64,000 nt of DNA from Watersipora subatra (Eukaryota > Bryozoa > Gymnolaemata > Cheilostomatida > Watersiporidae), in NCBI RefSeq assembly GCF_963576615.1, contig NC_088711.1, forward strand, positions 33,778,121 to 33,842,120, read 5' to 3'. Positions within the stretch are counted from its first letter, which is position 1; every line of letters begins with the position of its first letter. The notes below the pieces were generated by a model. It was not told where the DNA came from and did not search any database. It saw only the letters and a list, made by a program, of their open reading frames with translations. The position numbers and the translations under genes were made by a program. This document shows, piece by piece, positions 45,701 to 56,452 of the stretch.

Positions 45701-48700
45701 TAAATGACAGAGGAAATCAACGATGGCAAGATTGACTAATAGAGAAACATTTCAAACAAGTTTTATGTGATAACATCTGTCTTAACTGTTTAGAGGAATA
45801 ACACTTTCCATTTAGAGAAAGAATAAGATAAAACTTTGGGCCACCTCAACAAGTCTATGAATGTATTAGAAGCCAAGCTAATAAGATGTGCTGCCATACA
45901 AACAGGAAGCTTGCTGGTGAGAAGGCAGAAAGTACAACAGTGTTACGGTGTTGGGTCAAGACTGAAGATACATACCCTGTGCCCTTGCTAGGGCCTCGGA
46001 CCATTGCCTCACTGAAATATTAGCACTAACATAAATATCAAAGCTAGTAAGCAATCCAACATTGCAGTTTCTTCATTATTGACACAGAGAACAAAAAGCA
46101 AATGTTTTTTGTGTCAGCTTAGCTTGGTTCTGAAAATCAAACAAACGATATGCAATTGACTATACTATTCCAACAACCCCAGCCGAAATGCCTTTGACAG
46201 AGCTTAGGCTAGCATGAAACTCTATCCAAATCTTAGAAGGTTATTATTTACTTCAAACAAAAATAGGAGGTTTTCATGTAGATTAATAGTGAGCCAGCGG
46301 CGGCAGCACCTGCCCGTCTAGCATTGATTACTAACCAAACCTAATTGTATCAGCATTTAATTGGTCGCTGATTCATTCAGCTCGCTGCCAGCCATAAACA
46401 TTTCAACAGCAACACACAGTCAGAGAAATGCTGAGTCATATACCTTGCAAAAGGTTAAATAGTACATATAGCCACTAGTACCTGCTAGCACCTGCTGTGA
46501 CTCATCTTCGTAATACTTAACAAAATCATGACCATGTTTCAGGGCCATTAAGGGTGTAAATAAAATCAGGTGAATGTTCCTGCAGAGAAAGCTTCCCAGA
46601 GGCAGACATTTCCTGTGTTTTGAGGAGCTTATCTGAATGAAGGTAAAAGGTTTGTCCTGTTACCTCTGACTACATGAACCGATGTTTGTAATCTAGTGTC
46701 AATGCTGCTAATAGCATTGACACTAGATTCAACGTGTTCATATTTTATCTCAAGTTTTTTGCATCACTTGCACCTCATTGGCTAATGCTAGTATCACCAG
46801 ACATACTTTTTGCTTTTTATGAAGTTACAATAAGACAGCTAGAGTGATAAATATTTTTGTACATATTGGAAATAAAGAAGAATAATTGGAACAGCAGTAA
46901 ACATAAAACCTTCCTGGCCAATATACAGCTACTGTACGTATAAAGTATCGGGTCTAGATGTATCAAGCGACGTTGTGCTGAGACATCCTGTGCAAGCCTT
47001 GGATAGAGAATGTCCGAGTAAAGTATTATATATTAAATTTTAGCTACTGAGCTTACGTATCAAAGTTTGTAAATACAAACGGACCAATCATATTTGCATC
47101 TATCACCTGCCCATGTGAGCATTAACCCTTGACCTCCAAGATCAGAAATTTACTCTTTCAATGCTGCAGACCACTTGCCATTCTTTACTTACAGCCAACC
47201 ATAAACTAATAATTTTCTATAAAGGTAAAATACCTATTGAGTCGCACAAAGCTGTCCCGTGTTTATGATGAGTGGTTAACCGAGCTTGAGTCAACGATAG
47301 AAATAAACTCTGGAAAGATGCATACCTTCCCTCTCCATTTGCTTGCACTCCTACTCCTTTCATGACCCAGTACTTCCCATTGGATGCAAGAAACTTCCAT
47401 TTTTTGCTAGAGCTGTCAAATTCGAGCTGAAATATATCTTTCTCACTCAACTCATCGTCATCCTGGTTTGAGCTGACATCAATTCCTGTAACGGTTACCA
47501 AAATACACAGAGTGGACCAACATTTTGACAGCCAGTCATGACAAGAGCGTAGCGAAACAATCCACGAGAGAGGTCATGAACTAACCTAAGAGAGAGGTCA
47601 TGAACTAAGCCATTAAAATGAGAAGTAGAAAGCCACAAACATCTGCTGTATAGATAGCAATACAATATATAAAAAATAACTCGTCGCTGAGGGGGTGTCT
47701 GTGTTGATAAAACTGAGCTGATATGTACGGCTGCAGCTCTCAAAGAAACATTAGATTTACATTGAGGCAGATTAACTTCTCTTTAGGGAAAACTCTAGGA
47801 ATACTCTTAACGTGAATGGCCCATTTAAATTCAATTAGTCACGATACCATGACAGGGCTTCTTTGTACGAGGTTAAGAACAGATATAAAGGGTATACACA
47901 CTGAGCACAAGAGATGTATACATGTACAAGGAATTTACATTAGAGCTGAATTATCTGCGACTATTGCTACACTATAATAATGGACCTCAGCAACAATTGC
48001 TGAGGTCCATTGGAATATCTATAAGGTGTTTGTTTGCTATACTAAGAAAATTATCACAGCTTTACGAAGTCACATATCCTTTGTCAGTGTTATGTTCTCT
48101 TTTAAATTCAGCTCGCAGAAAAATCTAAACTTCGATAAAAACAGGATTGGAAAGTAGAATGAATTATGAAACTTCCTTTTCAGAAGGGAATATAGAGTAA
48201 AAATAGCACACTCAGCCATGCCAGTCACTTCAAATGAGCAATAATGCACACATTCAGTTATTTTACATAGATCTAAAAATTTAGCCAATATTTTTGCTGG
48301 TGTCGACAACTCCAAGACTATTGGGTACAAAAGATTTGCTGATCTAACCTTGCATAATGGATACCCTCTTGCCATTGCTGCCTGTAAGTGTAACCTGTGG
48401 CTGACTATCTTTGATAAGAAAGAGTTCATCTTTGGTAACCTTGCTATTTCTCGCTTTTAATGTAGCTGTTGAGCCAATGTTAGTAAGGAATTTTCCATCG
48501 TTGGAGCGGAATGCTATTCCACCAGATTTAACCTGCAACGTGTAGAGGGCACCCTCAGATGACGCTTGAAGACTGCCATCCGGATGCAGGTACCTTCCAT
48601 CACACATCTGTATGGCGTACTTGTTCTCTATGTAGTCAAGCGTGATCATAGCCTGGCTACCCCATGGTATTAACTGGCAGCCATGCACTTCCTGGGGTTG

Positions 48701-51160
48701 TTCCTCGACAGACTTTGGTGTTTCCATGTGGCAGTATCTCTTCCTGTTTGTGTTGTAGAGGTTGACTTGCGGATGGATGGCCAATTGGATATGCCACCAT
48801 TCAGCGGTCTTGCTCTTGCAATGCATGTTGTCCTCTTCACCATACATATAGTAACTGAATGGGACGCTCTTGAATGCCCACTGTCCTTGGTCATTGTATT
48901 CGACTAAAAATCGTTGGCATTCTCCCCGCTCCTCGCTGTCACACGTCAGGTTACCATACTTGTCTGTGGCGAGGTATCGCTTTTGGCTAGATCGAATGTA
49001 TACCTCATCGGCACTTTGACCATGCTCTAAGACCCACACCTAAAAGGATTGAAACAAATGACAACGTTAAAGGTTACATAAAGGTTACCTAGTTTTATTT
49101 GTCGCCAGTTAATAGGCTTCTGTGAGACAATATTATATAGACTCTGACTCCTGGGTAAATGAGTGAACCATTTCACAACTTTAAATGACCCAGTATAGAT
49201 TTGTTGGCTGAGAACTGCGTTGACATTTATGAACACCCACATATGGAATCGCTTTTCCTTGGTACCTAGAAGTAATCTCACCAAGATACAATAAATTTAT
49301 ACTTTTGCCATTCACAATGACTAATGCATTGTGTTAGACAAACCAAGATGTAGCATAGCCTTGAGGAACTTAGGATTGTATACCTAGTTGGTGGAGATAT
49401 GAGCCATGATGGGCTCTGCCATAGGCAGCTAATTTCATATTAGTAGCAGCCAGCGAGACATCTAATCAGAGTAGGGCTAAACTAGAACAAGCATTAAATT
49501 AGTTGAGACGGCAGGGCAGAGCCCTTATTAGACACCAGAGCATTTCCAATGAGTAAAGTCAAATCAACTACTAGTCTGTCATGTTAGCAGCTCTGGTAAG
49601 TAGGTCATTCCTCGACCATCAATCAACCCAATTAATGCATCCACCGCAGCTGAATCACTCAGCCTCCATTGTTTTCTCATCCAGTCCCCTACTGGTGATA
49701 TTCCGGTGATTTGGTAATTTCATGACTTCTTGGCAAGTTTTATTTGTATATTGAATATTTCAGTCAAACCAAACCATCTTAGTAAAGCAGCTTGATTGGT
49801 AGCCGTAGGCAGTAAGAGAGAAGCCAGGATTACCTTTTAACATCAATAAATGTGATACATTTTTTTAGTAGTTAGGTCAGACTCGCCACATATTAAAAGA
49901 AATGTATTAGCTTGTAGTTCTAGGTCTTTGGTTGGGAGTCCGTGTGTCATAGTGACATCTTCCCTCAGTAATATTGGAACTTGCAGCTGCTCAAAATCTC
50001 TTATGCTTTATTCATGCCATCCCATGAATTATCACTTGTCAGCTCATTTTGATTTAGAACGAAGGTAAAATGAGAATCCTCCGGATTACCAAGATGATAC
50101 TAAAATTAATGGCCAACACACAAGGAGTTGAAAGCTAAGATTAAATGATGACCAGTGCGTACTTTCCCCGACCTGACCAACCTACATTCACTACCCTTTC
50201 AACATTGTTAGCATCTGCTCGCCTAGGCTAATGTCTCTATGGACAATAACTGTTCACTTAGATCAATAAAGTTACTTTATTAGATCAACTTGCTCATTGG
50301 CACACTATGCACTCACAGCAGATCCTAACTCAACAATCTTTGTTCCTCATAGACTATCACTTGATAATATATCCCCTCATAGCATCCACGTTTACGAATG
50401 GTTTTGTTAACTGGATCTGTGGTGGGCTGGCTATAAGTGATTGTCTTCTCACACCTAGCACCACCTTCAGTCTGTTGTTATGTTGAAATGAGAAAGAACC
50501 ATCCATCACTAATGTAACAAACTGACAAAATGAAGAGTTTGGAAAATTAGCAAAAGCGGATGAAGAAAGCCGGTTTAGCTTGCATTCCAAACTAAATAAA
50601 GCATGAAAAAATGGTAAGCTGTTGCATTCATATCTGTCATCGACCAATGTCTTTGCAGCAAAAGCAAATAGAACATCTATGATATGATATTAGAAATATG
50701 ATAACAAAGATAACTCAGCGTGTTTCAACCGCTATTACAGTAAATAGTGAGGATATTTTTGATCTGTAGGACATATCGTTGTTGTACAGTGATAAGATCA
50801 AATAAGACACAAAACCATCATCCAGAGTCAGAAGGATCCGTGATTCATTGAATATATTGCATATAGCAAGCAAGCACTGAAATCACACAATTTTGAATAA
50901 AAATGTGTGATTTAAAGTGAAGTATAAATTAGGACAAATTTTTGGGCGACTATTGTTTCATCAGATCCATGGCAAAGTTATTCTAAACTGTCTTAACTTT
51001 TTCATGGTATGTAAACAATTCTTACTTGTTTGGCTTTGAGCGCAGCTCCACTGGCATTGAGCTTAAATCCAAACTTTTCAGCAGTCAAGTACTTTCCTTT
51101 CTGATTAGCAAAGCCAAACTTCCATGAGAAAGCCTCCGGGTTGCTGCCGTTCGATGTCAT
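36726..51160 (-). CDS. FSCN1: Fascin (actin-bundling protein), complete, seven coding exons
   Basis: Bundles parallel actin filaments in filopodia and microspikes; cytoplasmic. Coding exons 51160-51026, 49039-48349, 47485-47326, 44826-44682, 42788-42644, 38539-38361 and 36755-36726, phases 0/1/2/0/1/0, total 494 aa (human fascin-1: 493). Four beta-trefoil domains at roughly 1-135, 136-260, 261-381 and 382-494. Diagnostic segments: KYLTAEKFGFKLNASG (residues 23-38), HPQVNLYNTNRKRYCH, KVTKDELFLIKDSQPQVTL, LKAPNGKYVTIK, LNRPIMILKGEFGFLG and NYLRGENNGVLTAS. Alanine occupies the position of human Ser39, the PKC site. Introns 4 and 5 carry nested transposons. Start ATG 51160 matches the family (MTSNGS versus MTANGT). 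Orthology to a particular vertebrate paralogue is not implied. Confidence 0.96.
36756..38360 (-). other. Fascin intron 6
   Basis: AT-rich, with a duplicated GTGATACTAGTAGTTCACTA block at 37306-37351. No exon or element recognised. Confidence 0.5.
38361..38539 (-). CDS. FSCN1: Fascin coding exon 6
   Basis: Residues 426-485, SNGKYWTTDGGQVMCVGEQG, FQLELLGNSRIGIKTADGNY and LRGENNGVLTASAPE. Acceptor ATTCTAG, donor GTATTC. Confidence 0.95.
40473..41475. mobile_element. 1.0-kb TIR DNA transposon nested in the foldback arm, 7-bp TSD
   Basis: About 56-bp inverted termini: TTAGCCTGGGCATGGCTCTC at 40473 and its complement ending at 41475, continuing to GAGAGAGCCTGGGACACATA. Direct repeats CCGTGAG at 40466-40472 and 41476-41482 are the target-site duplication. 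Carries a RecQ-like fragment (40820-40975). Confidence 0.85.
40820..40975 (+). pseudogene. RecQ-type helicase fragment (Q motif and Walker A)
   Basis: The plus strand reads LLSKLGIVTLRPEQFQVLQQ then IIAGFDQFIVLPTGFGKE, i.e. the LRPEQ Q motif and the PTGFGK[S] Walker A loop of RecQ-family helicases. The preceding MERFKN is one frame off, so a frameshift separates it. Stops follow within about 15 codons. About 50 aa of a >500-aa enzyme; Walker A has Glu where Ser/Thr normally follows GK. Confidence 0.72.
42644..42788 (-). CDS. FSCN1: Fascin coding exon 5
   Basis: Residues 378-426, MTILNRPIMILKGEFGFLGL then ANRPTYDAFELKQAHNGLYN. Acceptor CTTATAG, donor GTGAGT. Confidence 0.96.
42989..44573. mobile_element. 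TIR element family R2, copy A (interrupted)
   Basis: Inverted termini of ~140 bp: left AAGGTTTACTTGCACCAAAA ... CCATGTCTTACTCTGTTGTA; the right end is the complement, ending GCGAGCCAACCTTG. About 910 bp without the insertion at 43592-44258. Copy B is at 58583-59460. No transposase seen. Confidence 0.85.
43592..44258. mobile_element. Foldback MITE (667 bp, ~206-bp arms) nested in R2 copy A, 7-bp TSD
   Basis: Arms 43592-43797 and 44053-44258 are near-perfect complements starting CTAGCCTGTCTTGACAAGCT. TSD GTAAAAC at 43585-43591 and 44259-44265. R2 copy B has the unoccupied site TCGGTAAAACCCGAAGTGTT with a single GTAAAAC. Because the arms mirror each other, the same open frame appears on opposite strands; it is not a gene. 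Confidence 0.92.
44682..44826 (-). CDS. FSCN1: Fascin coding exon 4
   Basis: Residues 329-377, AEASLFELEQLANSTIALKA then PNGKYVTIK and CGDKEKFK. Acceptor ATTGTAG, donor GTAGGT. Two extra cysteines (NCSSDSC) are unlike vertebrate fascin. Confidence 0.95.
44827..47325 (-). other. Fascin intron 3
   Basis: Contains a perfect 17-bp hairpin at 46690-46729; no other recognisable element or exon. Confidence 0.55.
46690..46729. repeat. Perfect 17-bp inverted repeat, 6-bp loop
   Basis: AATCTAGTGTCAATGCT and its exact complement around GCTAAT. Confidence 0.92.
47326..47485 (-). CDS. FSCN1: Fascin coding exon 3
   Basis: Residues 276-329, including IDVSSNQDDDELSEKDIFQL and ASNGKYWVMKGVGVQANGEG. Acceptor CGTTACAG, donor GTATGC. 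Confidence 0.96.
47486..48348 (-). other. Fascin intron 2
   Basis: Contains a perfect 15-bp inverted repeat around CAA (47978-48010): AATGGACCTCAGCAA and complement. Otherwise unremarkable. Confidence 0.7.
48349..49039 (-). CDS. FSCN1: Fascin coding exon 2
   Basis: Residues 46-276, the rest of trefoil 1, all of 2 and the start of 3; begins VWVLEHGQSADEVYIRSSQK, ends RVSIMQ. Acceptor CCTTTTAG, donor GTTAGA. Confidence 0.97.
49040..51025 (-). other. Fascin intron 1
   Basis: No array or element recognised. An open frame at 50357-50647 (minus) has no known motif. Confidence 0.5.
51026..51160 (-). CDS. FSCN1: Fascin coding exon 1
   Basis: Residues 1-45, first trefoil. Donor GTAAGA. The open frame extends upstream to 51253 without a stop, but MTSNGSNPEAF matches the family start. 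Confidence 0.95.
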
Positions 51161-54100
51161 TTCGATATCGCGTGCACAGATCCAACGGGTGTTGCCTGTC
51201 AAGTGACTACCAGCGTTAGCGGACAAGCGTGTTACGCCTTCAGCAGATGACAAATTAGCAATGACTCATTTCACCCTTTTCTGATTGGTCCATCAACCGG
51301 CATAACCTAAGCCAATCAATAATCACAATGCTTGTACTACTTGAAAAGGATTTAGTACCGTAGCAGAGTAGCAAGCTATTGATAGCAAACACAAATCCCA
51401 GTCATTACTGTGGTCAAAACACAAATTTATATTGAAGTTGTTCCCACGCAAGTAAGTAATAATTTAACAACAAAAAGTTATTGAAATCTTAAAAATTTTG
51501 TTTCATGCTAAAATTTGAATATTGTAATACTTAAAGGATGTGAGAGGTATTTAAGTTAGCAGTATTTCTGGCTACAAACTTGGCAAATTATATTCTAGTA
51601 ACAAACGTTCTTTGCAAAGTGATGCTACAGTATCACCATTTTAAAACGATATTTTGATTATTACACAGGAAATGCTGTTGAGTCATTGCTGAGGTCCAAT
51701 CTTTGTCTGTAGACAGCTGTCTAGGGTATGCTTTAAACTATCGCTGCATGACAAGCAGGTCAATTGTGTAAAACGACAACAATAAACGACACATCTATGA
51801 CTGCACTCCTTTACATTACATTCATGGCTTCCAACGTTTGCTCTATGGGTTTGAATACCTTCGCTACACTAAAACTATTTTAAACAAGAAGTGCAAAGTA
51901 TTTTCAGTATAAGAAGTAATAAGTATAATTTAATCTAGAGATAAAGTAACAAATATCATTTTGTTAAAAACATAATAATTTGAAAACAATACAATTTTAA
52001 AATTTCCTGAGCAAGCAGATAATGAAAACATGAATTATGGAGACCAACTAGTTACTACCTCAGCGAATATCAGAGCCAATTGAGAGCATTTTTACATTTT
52101 ACCATTTTTCTACACACATGCCACCTTTGCCATCTGTAAGAGTGGCCAGTATTCTGGACCCAAAACTACTGCTTTAACAAATATTGCAGATATTGAACTA
52201 ATTAACATGCAGAATTACTGATGAGCATATGCAGAAAGTTTTCTTGTACCATCTCACATATCTATTGTTATAAAAGTATTGCATTTTAACTGTCAACAGA
52301 TGATTCTTGCAAAAAATTATGACTGATTTTCTTTTAGTTTATGACAACACAACTCCAAAACTAATGCATTTTCAGTTCTAGCACTAGATGAGTGATGATG
52401 AGCTAAATGACCTAGCAATAGTGTGACAAAAAACATGCAAGGAACTTTAAGAGACTAAAAGATAATATTTACTTTCTAGTCCTACTTTCCTAATGCGAAA
52501 TTTGCAGCCCCGGTTCCAACAACTCTTGTGTTGTTGATTAGGTTCGCTACACCAAGACTATCCATAGTTTGGTGCAATACTTGGTACCCAAGCTCGGCTA
52601 TCACAGTAATGGTAGTAAAGATTTGATCTCACAGCGTTGGCATGTCGAGCTCAACTTCAAATCACAGCATTGATGAAAAGCAGCTTCAGATATTCTTCAT
52701 TTTCCAAACTGTAATTTTCATGTAGAATCTAAATCTAAAAGGATGGCTATCATGTAAACTTGCACACAGGGTGTACTAAACTTAGTTTTTTAGTAAATTT
52801 GTTAGTGTAGACGAGAATGCATGCATACACATGTCGTTTCCTTCCAGGCTGCGGAAGCTCCGTGCAATGACCTCCTTACCCACTTTCGCAACATTGTGAT
52901 GGTTGGAGAAAGCATGCCACCATGTATTTTGAGCTAACGCTTCAAAGACTGATTTTTTCCACAACTAATGGTTGAACAGAGGTGAGAAGCTCATGGCTGT
53001 GGGGCTTGTACGATTGTTTCCGTAACAAATAACTTTAAAATAGGGTACTGAAGCTAATAGCCTAATATCACACATGAGCTGAGTTCAAGTTTAATTTACA
53101 TAGCAAAGAGCATATGACCAGTTGCAACCGAGGACCAGCCTTTTATGCTCACTCTTTTCTTGGCTTTTTCATTGGTATTTTTTCTCAGAAAGATGACTAA
53201 AAAGTCCTTTCAAAGGCAATAGCACAGTTATGAGTCAATAGCAACAATGCATGCATCAATGACGATGGTAGGTTGAAAATGAACTCCTTTGAACTATTTC
53301 CATAGTAGATCCCTCTCAACCATAGTTCCCATGTGATCATTGAACATGGCAGCTGTATAGTCACCATATTACATACATTTATGATGACACTGCCATAGTT
53401 ATTTCCCCAGATGCACATAAAGCTCCAACCAGAGCAAGAGCTGCATATATACAAAGAAATTGCTGCATCAAGCAGTTCCAACATGACTTCAAATTGACAT
53501 GGTTTCTTTCTTGAGAATTACAGCTTTAGTAAAATCCATTCAAGATCTTTTTTAAATAAAATAAACAATTTCTTTCTCAGTGCCATGTTTTGATCAAGTA
53601 AAAATAAAAGACGTGGTGGTTTTATTCAAAAGCTCCAAATCTACAGAGTTTTTAGTGATCTCTTGAAAACTCTCTAAAAGTTAACAGACCAATTTTAAGG
53701 TTCCTTAACATTAGCGACATATGAAGTGAGACAATATGAGTGAAATTAAAAAAAAACTAAACATAAATCACCAACTCCAAACATAACTAGAGCGCATTGT
53801 TTAACACTGAGCTCTGTTCTAACTCAAGTTTAAAGAGTGTTGAAGATGTTTTCAAACTGAGTTTAGGGCATTTCTAAAGAAAAATTGTTAAAACTTTACA
53901 TTTAATGGTGTTTACTGATTGTTAACTTATTTTGTTATTAAGATATTCACCGTTTCTTTAATTACGTAATAATATTTACATCGAGTGATTTTGAAGTTTC
54001 AAATTCCCTATGATACAAATCGCTATTGCAAATAGGATATAATATGCATCGACAACTGTACCTACAACATGTACCAACAATCTTTTATTGGTCTACTAGC

Positions 54101-56342
54101 TGTACTACCCGGCGTTGCCCGGGTAATTAAAACTCTTTGAAAAGAAAACTGATTTGTATTTAACATATAACAACATTTGCCATTCTAAATTTCAGACTGC
54201 ATATCATGAGAGAAGTGTTTTGAGTAGTTGAAATAATTTAAGAGAAAATAAAAACAACTGTAAAGGCTTTCAAACTTTGTCAAGCAGCTATAACTTTCAA
54301 ACTTCATATCATAAAGAAAATGTTTTGCGCAGGTCAAATAAATTAAAAAAAATAAAACGACTATAAAAGGGTTTAGATATGAACGTGAAATAATTAGCAA
54401 GTAATAGCTAAATTAAGTCAGTTTTGCTACGATTACAATAAAAGATGATTTGGTAATTATACAATTAATACGAACTGAGAAAACAAAATAAAAATCCTGA
54501 ATATGTTGAATTAATAATAACAATTCTTGCATATAAGTGTATGTATATAAAAAAGGTTACTATTCTACTAGAAGCTATCTATCAAAACTTTGAATACGAC
54601 AATACTGGTACCTCTCGATACCGTTACAAATGTAAAAATGAGATATCGTAGTGTCTTTGTCTAACCGAACGGACAGAAAATGTCGAGGCACTTCCTACGG
54701 AGATAATATAATTGTCGACGTGAGAAGTATTAGCCTCACAGATGACTCCAGATGTAGTAATTGAACCTTGAGAGACAAATATTTCTCAACAGGGAAATTG
54801 CAGTGAATGGAAGCAGTGTTAAAATAATTACCGTGTGCCTAGGGTCTACACTCTACAGTATATGATAACATATTGGTCAATATGCCGTTGTAGCTCAGTG
54901 GTAGAGCGCCGGGATAAAAACTTTGCAAATGCATTCATCGTGAGTCCAAATCCATCAGAGCGCAGACTTTCTATTCCAAAATTTTAATAGCTATTATAGC
55001 TGGAATGACACACATACCAACATTGAGAAATATGTATAGATGATGAAGCAATATGTAACAGCTAATGATTCAACTGATGCCAACAATCGTTTTACAAATA
55101 GGCATCTTCTATTTACAGTATCAATATGACTGTCTTAGTGTGATACTTACACATATTGTGGTGGCTACATTATCAGCAATCAGATACAAGCATTAGTCCA
55201 CAATTACCATTTCATAATAAATTGGAATGACAGAGCTGTAAGGTAGGTAAATTGAGAGTAACAAATAATTGATCTGATTGTAATCGTCTTACATTGATAC
55301 AATATAAAACAACTCCCAATGTGATTTCTTTGGAAGATTTATTGGAACAAGTTGCACTGCTCAGCGTTAATGCCCTTAGGTTTCTTAGATTAGTTCTGAA
55401 ATAACTTTACGCTAGTTTTTTCATATTGACTGTTTTTTAACATAAGGGTATGATAACATAATAAAATATTATTGTTCTTCAATCACATTGGCATTATTAG
55501 CTGTATACTAAAATTCTAACAACACAGAATGGTGGCAGCACTTTTGGTAGTACGTAATAGAATTTCATACCACAAGTATTCCTGCTTCCCTAGATTACAC
55601 AACTTTTAATGGGCACTAGACTATATCCCATAACGATTGCCTTAGATACCGGTAGCTCGTAACTAGTTGATGTGATGGGGTAACTACTAGGCTCACCATA
55701 CCCAACATCCATGATGAAGGACCCAACACAGATTTAATACCACGGAGGCTTAGGGTGCTATTTCATCTTAGCTGATGTTTAACCATGACAAGATAATTTG
55801 GTATGTTGTATTATGAATACTCTATTTTGTGTACCAATAAAATGTACCAAATTTTCTTTCCCTTGACAGGTCAGTCCTCAAAGCAATAAATAAGCGCTAC
55901 AGGCAGTATATATTACAATTTAATACGAAATTAGTTGCACAACATATAAAAGAAAGTCAGGGAGTGCAGTGCTGCTGTAATGCCATCTGGTAGAATAGGC
56001 ATCACAATACAACCGTTAGTATTTTTCAGGAACGCACAATTCAAGTGATCTTCAGTTTAGTTTGGGGGAGTTGGTCGACAAAAATAGATGCATTCTAGAC
56101 ATAGGAAACAGAGGCTAGAAAAGTCACACCAGTTATACAACTGGCAGCTCTTATCCAATCTGTACACTATAGATAAGAACATATAAGCAATTTAGTAAGA
56201 TAAATATATCACTGTGGCAGCCAGATATATAGCACACAGTGCAGGCTGCAAGAGAAATATTAGGGAACGTGCCCAGTTAAATCTGACTGAACACCCTAAT
56301 AGGCGACACAGTAGTTCAAGAACCTAAGCTACTGTATCATGT
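51161..56342. other. Intergenic region between fascin and the J-protein gene
   Basis: Fascin 5' UTR/promoter side and J-protein 3' UTR. Contains a GC-hairpin/tRNA-like repeat (54096-54970); the rest is AT-rich, without conserved exons or arrays. Confidence 0.5.
54096..54970 (+). mobile_element. Putative composite SINE-like repeat with tRNA-like end
   Basis: Starts with the GC hairpin ACCCGGCGTTGCCCGGGTA (54107-54125), unusual in this AT-rich tract, and ends with GTTGTAGCTCAGTGGTAGAG (54895-54914), a clear tRNA D-arm/A box. It is followed by a degenerate B box, GTGAGTCCAAATCC. Whether both ends belong to one element is uncertain. Confidence 0.4.
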
Positions 56343-56452
56343 TCAGCCATACACTTCTTCTAGTCTTTTGCAACTCCTCATTTCCATATGACCCGCCTCT
56401 TCATAAGCCTTGCCATCGTTCCGATAGCGAGCTTTCCATCGGAGTTGTTCTC
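56343..56452 (-). CDS. DNAJB12: J-protein last exon with stop
   Basis: [20 protein letters not shown] then [15 protein letters not shown] and TGA (56345-56343). Acceptor TTGCATAG. Matches the family end (ARYFGDTDMY...CSRLSEV). Confidence 0.93.

Noticed and set aside
54892-54965. Functional tRNA gene
   Set aside because: Only the D-arm region is tRNA-like; the T arm is degenerate.
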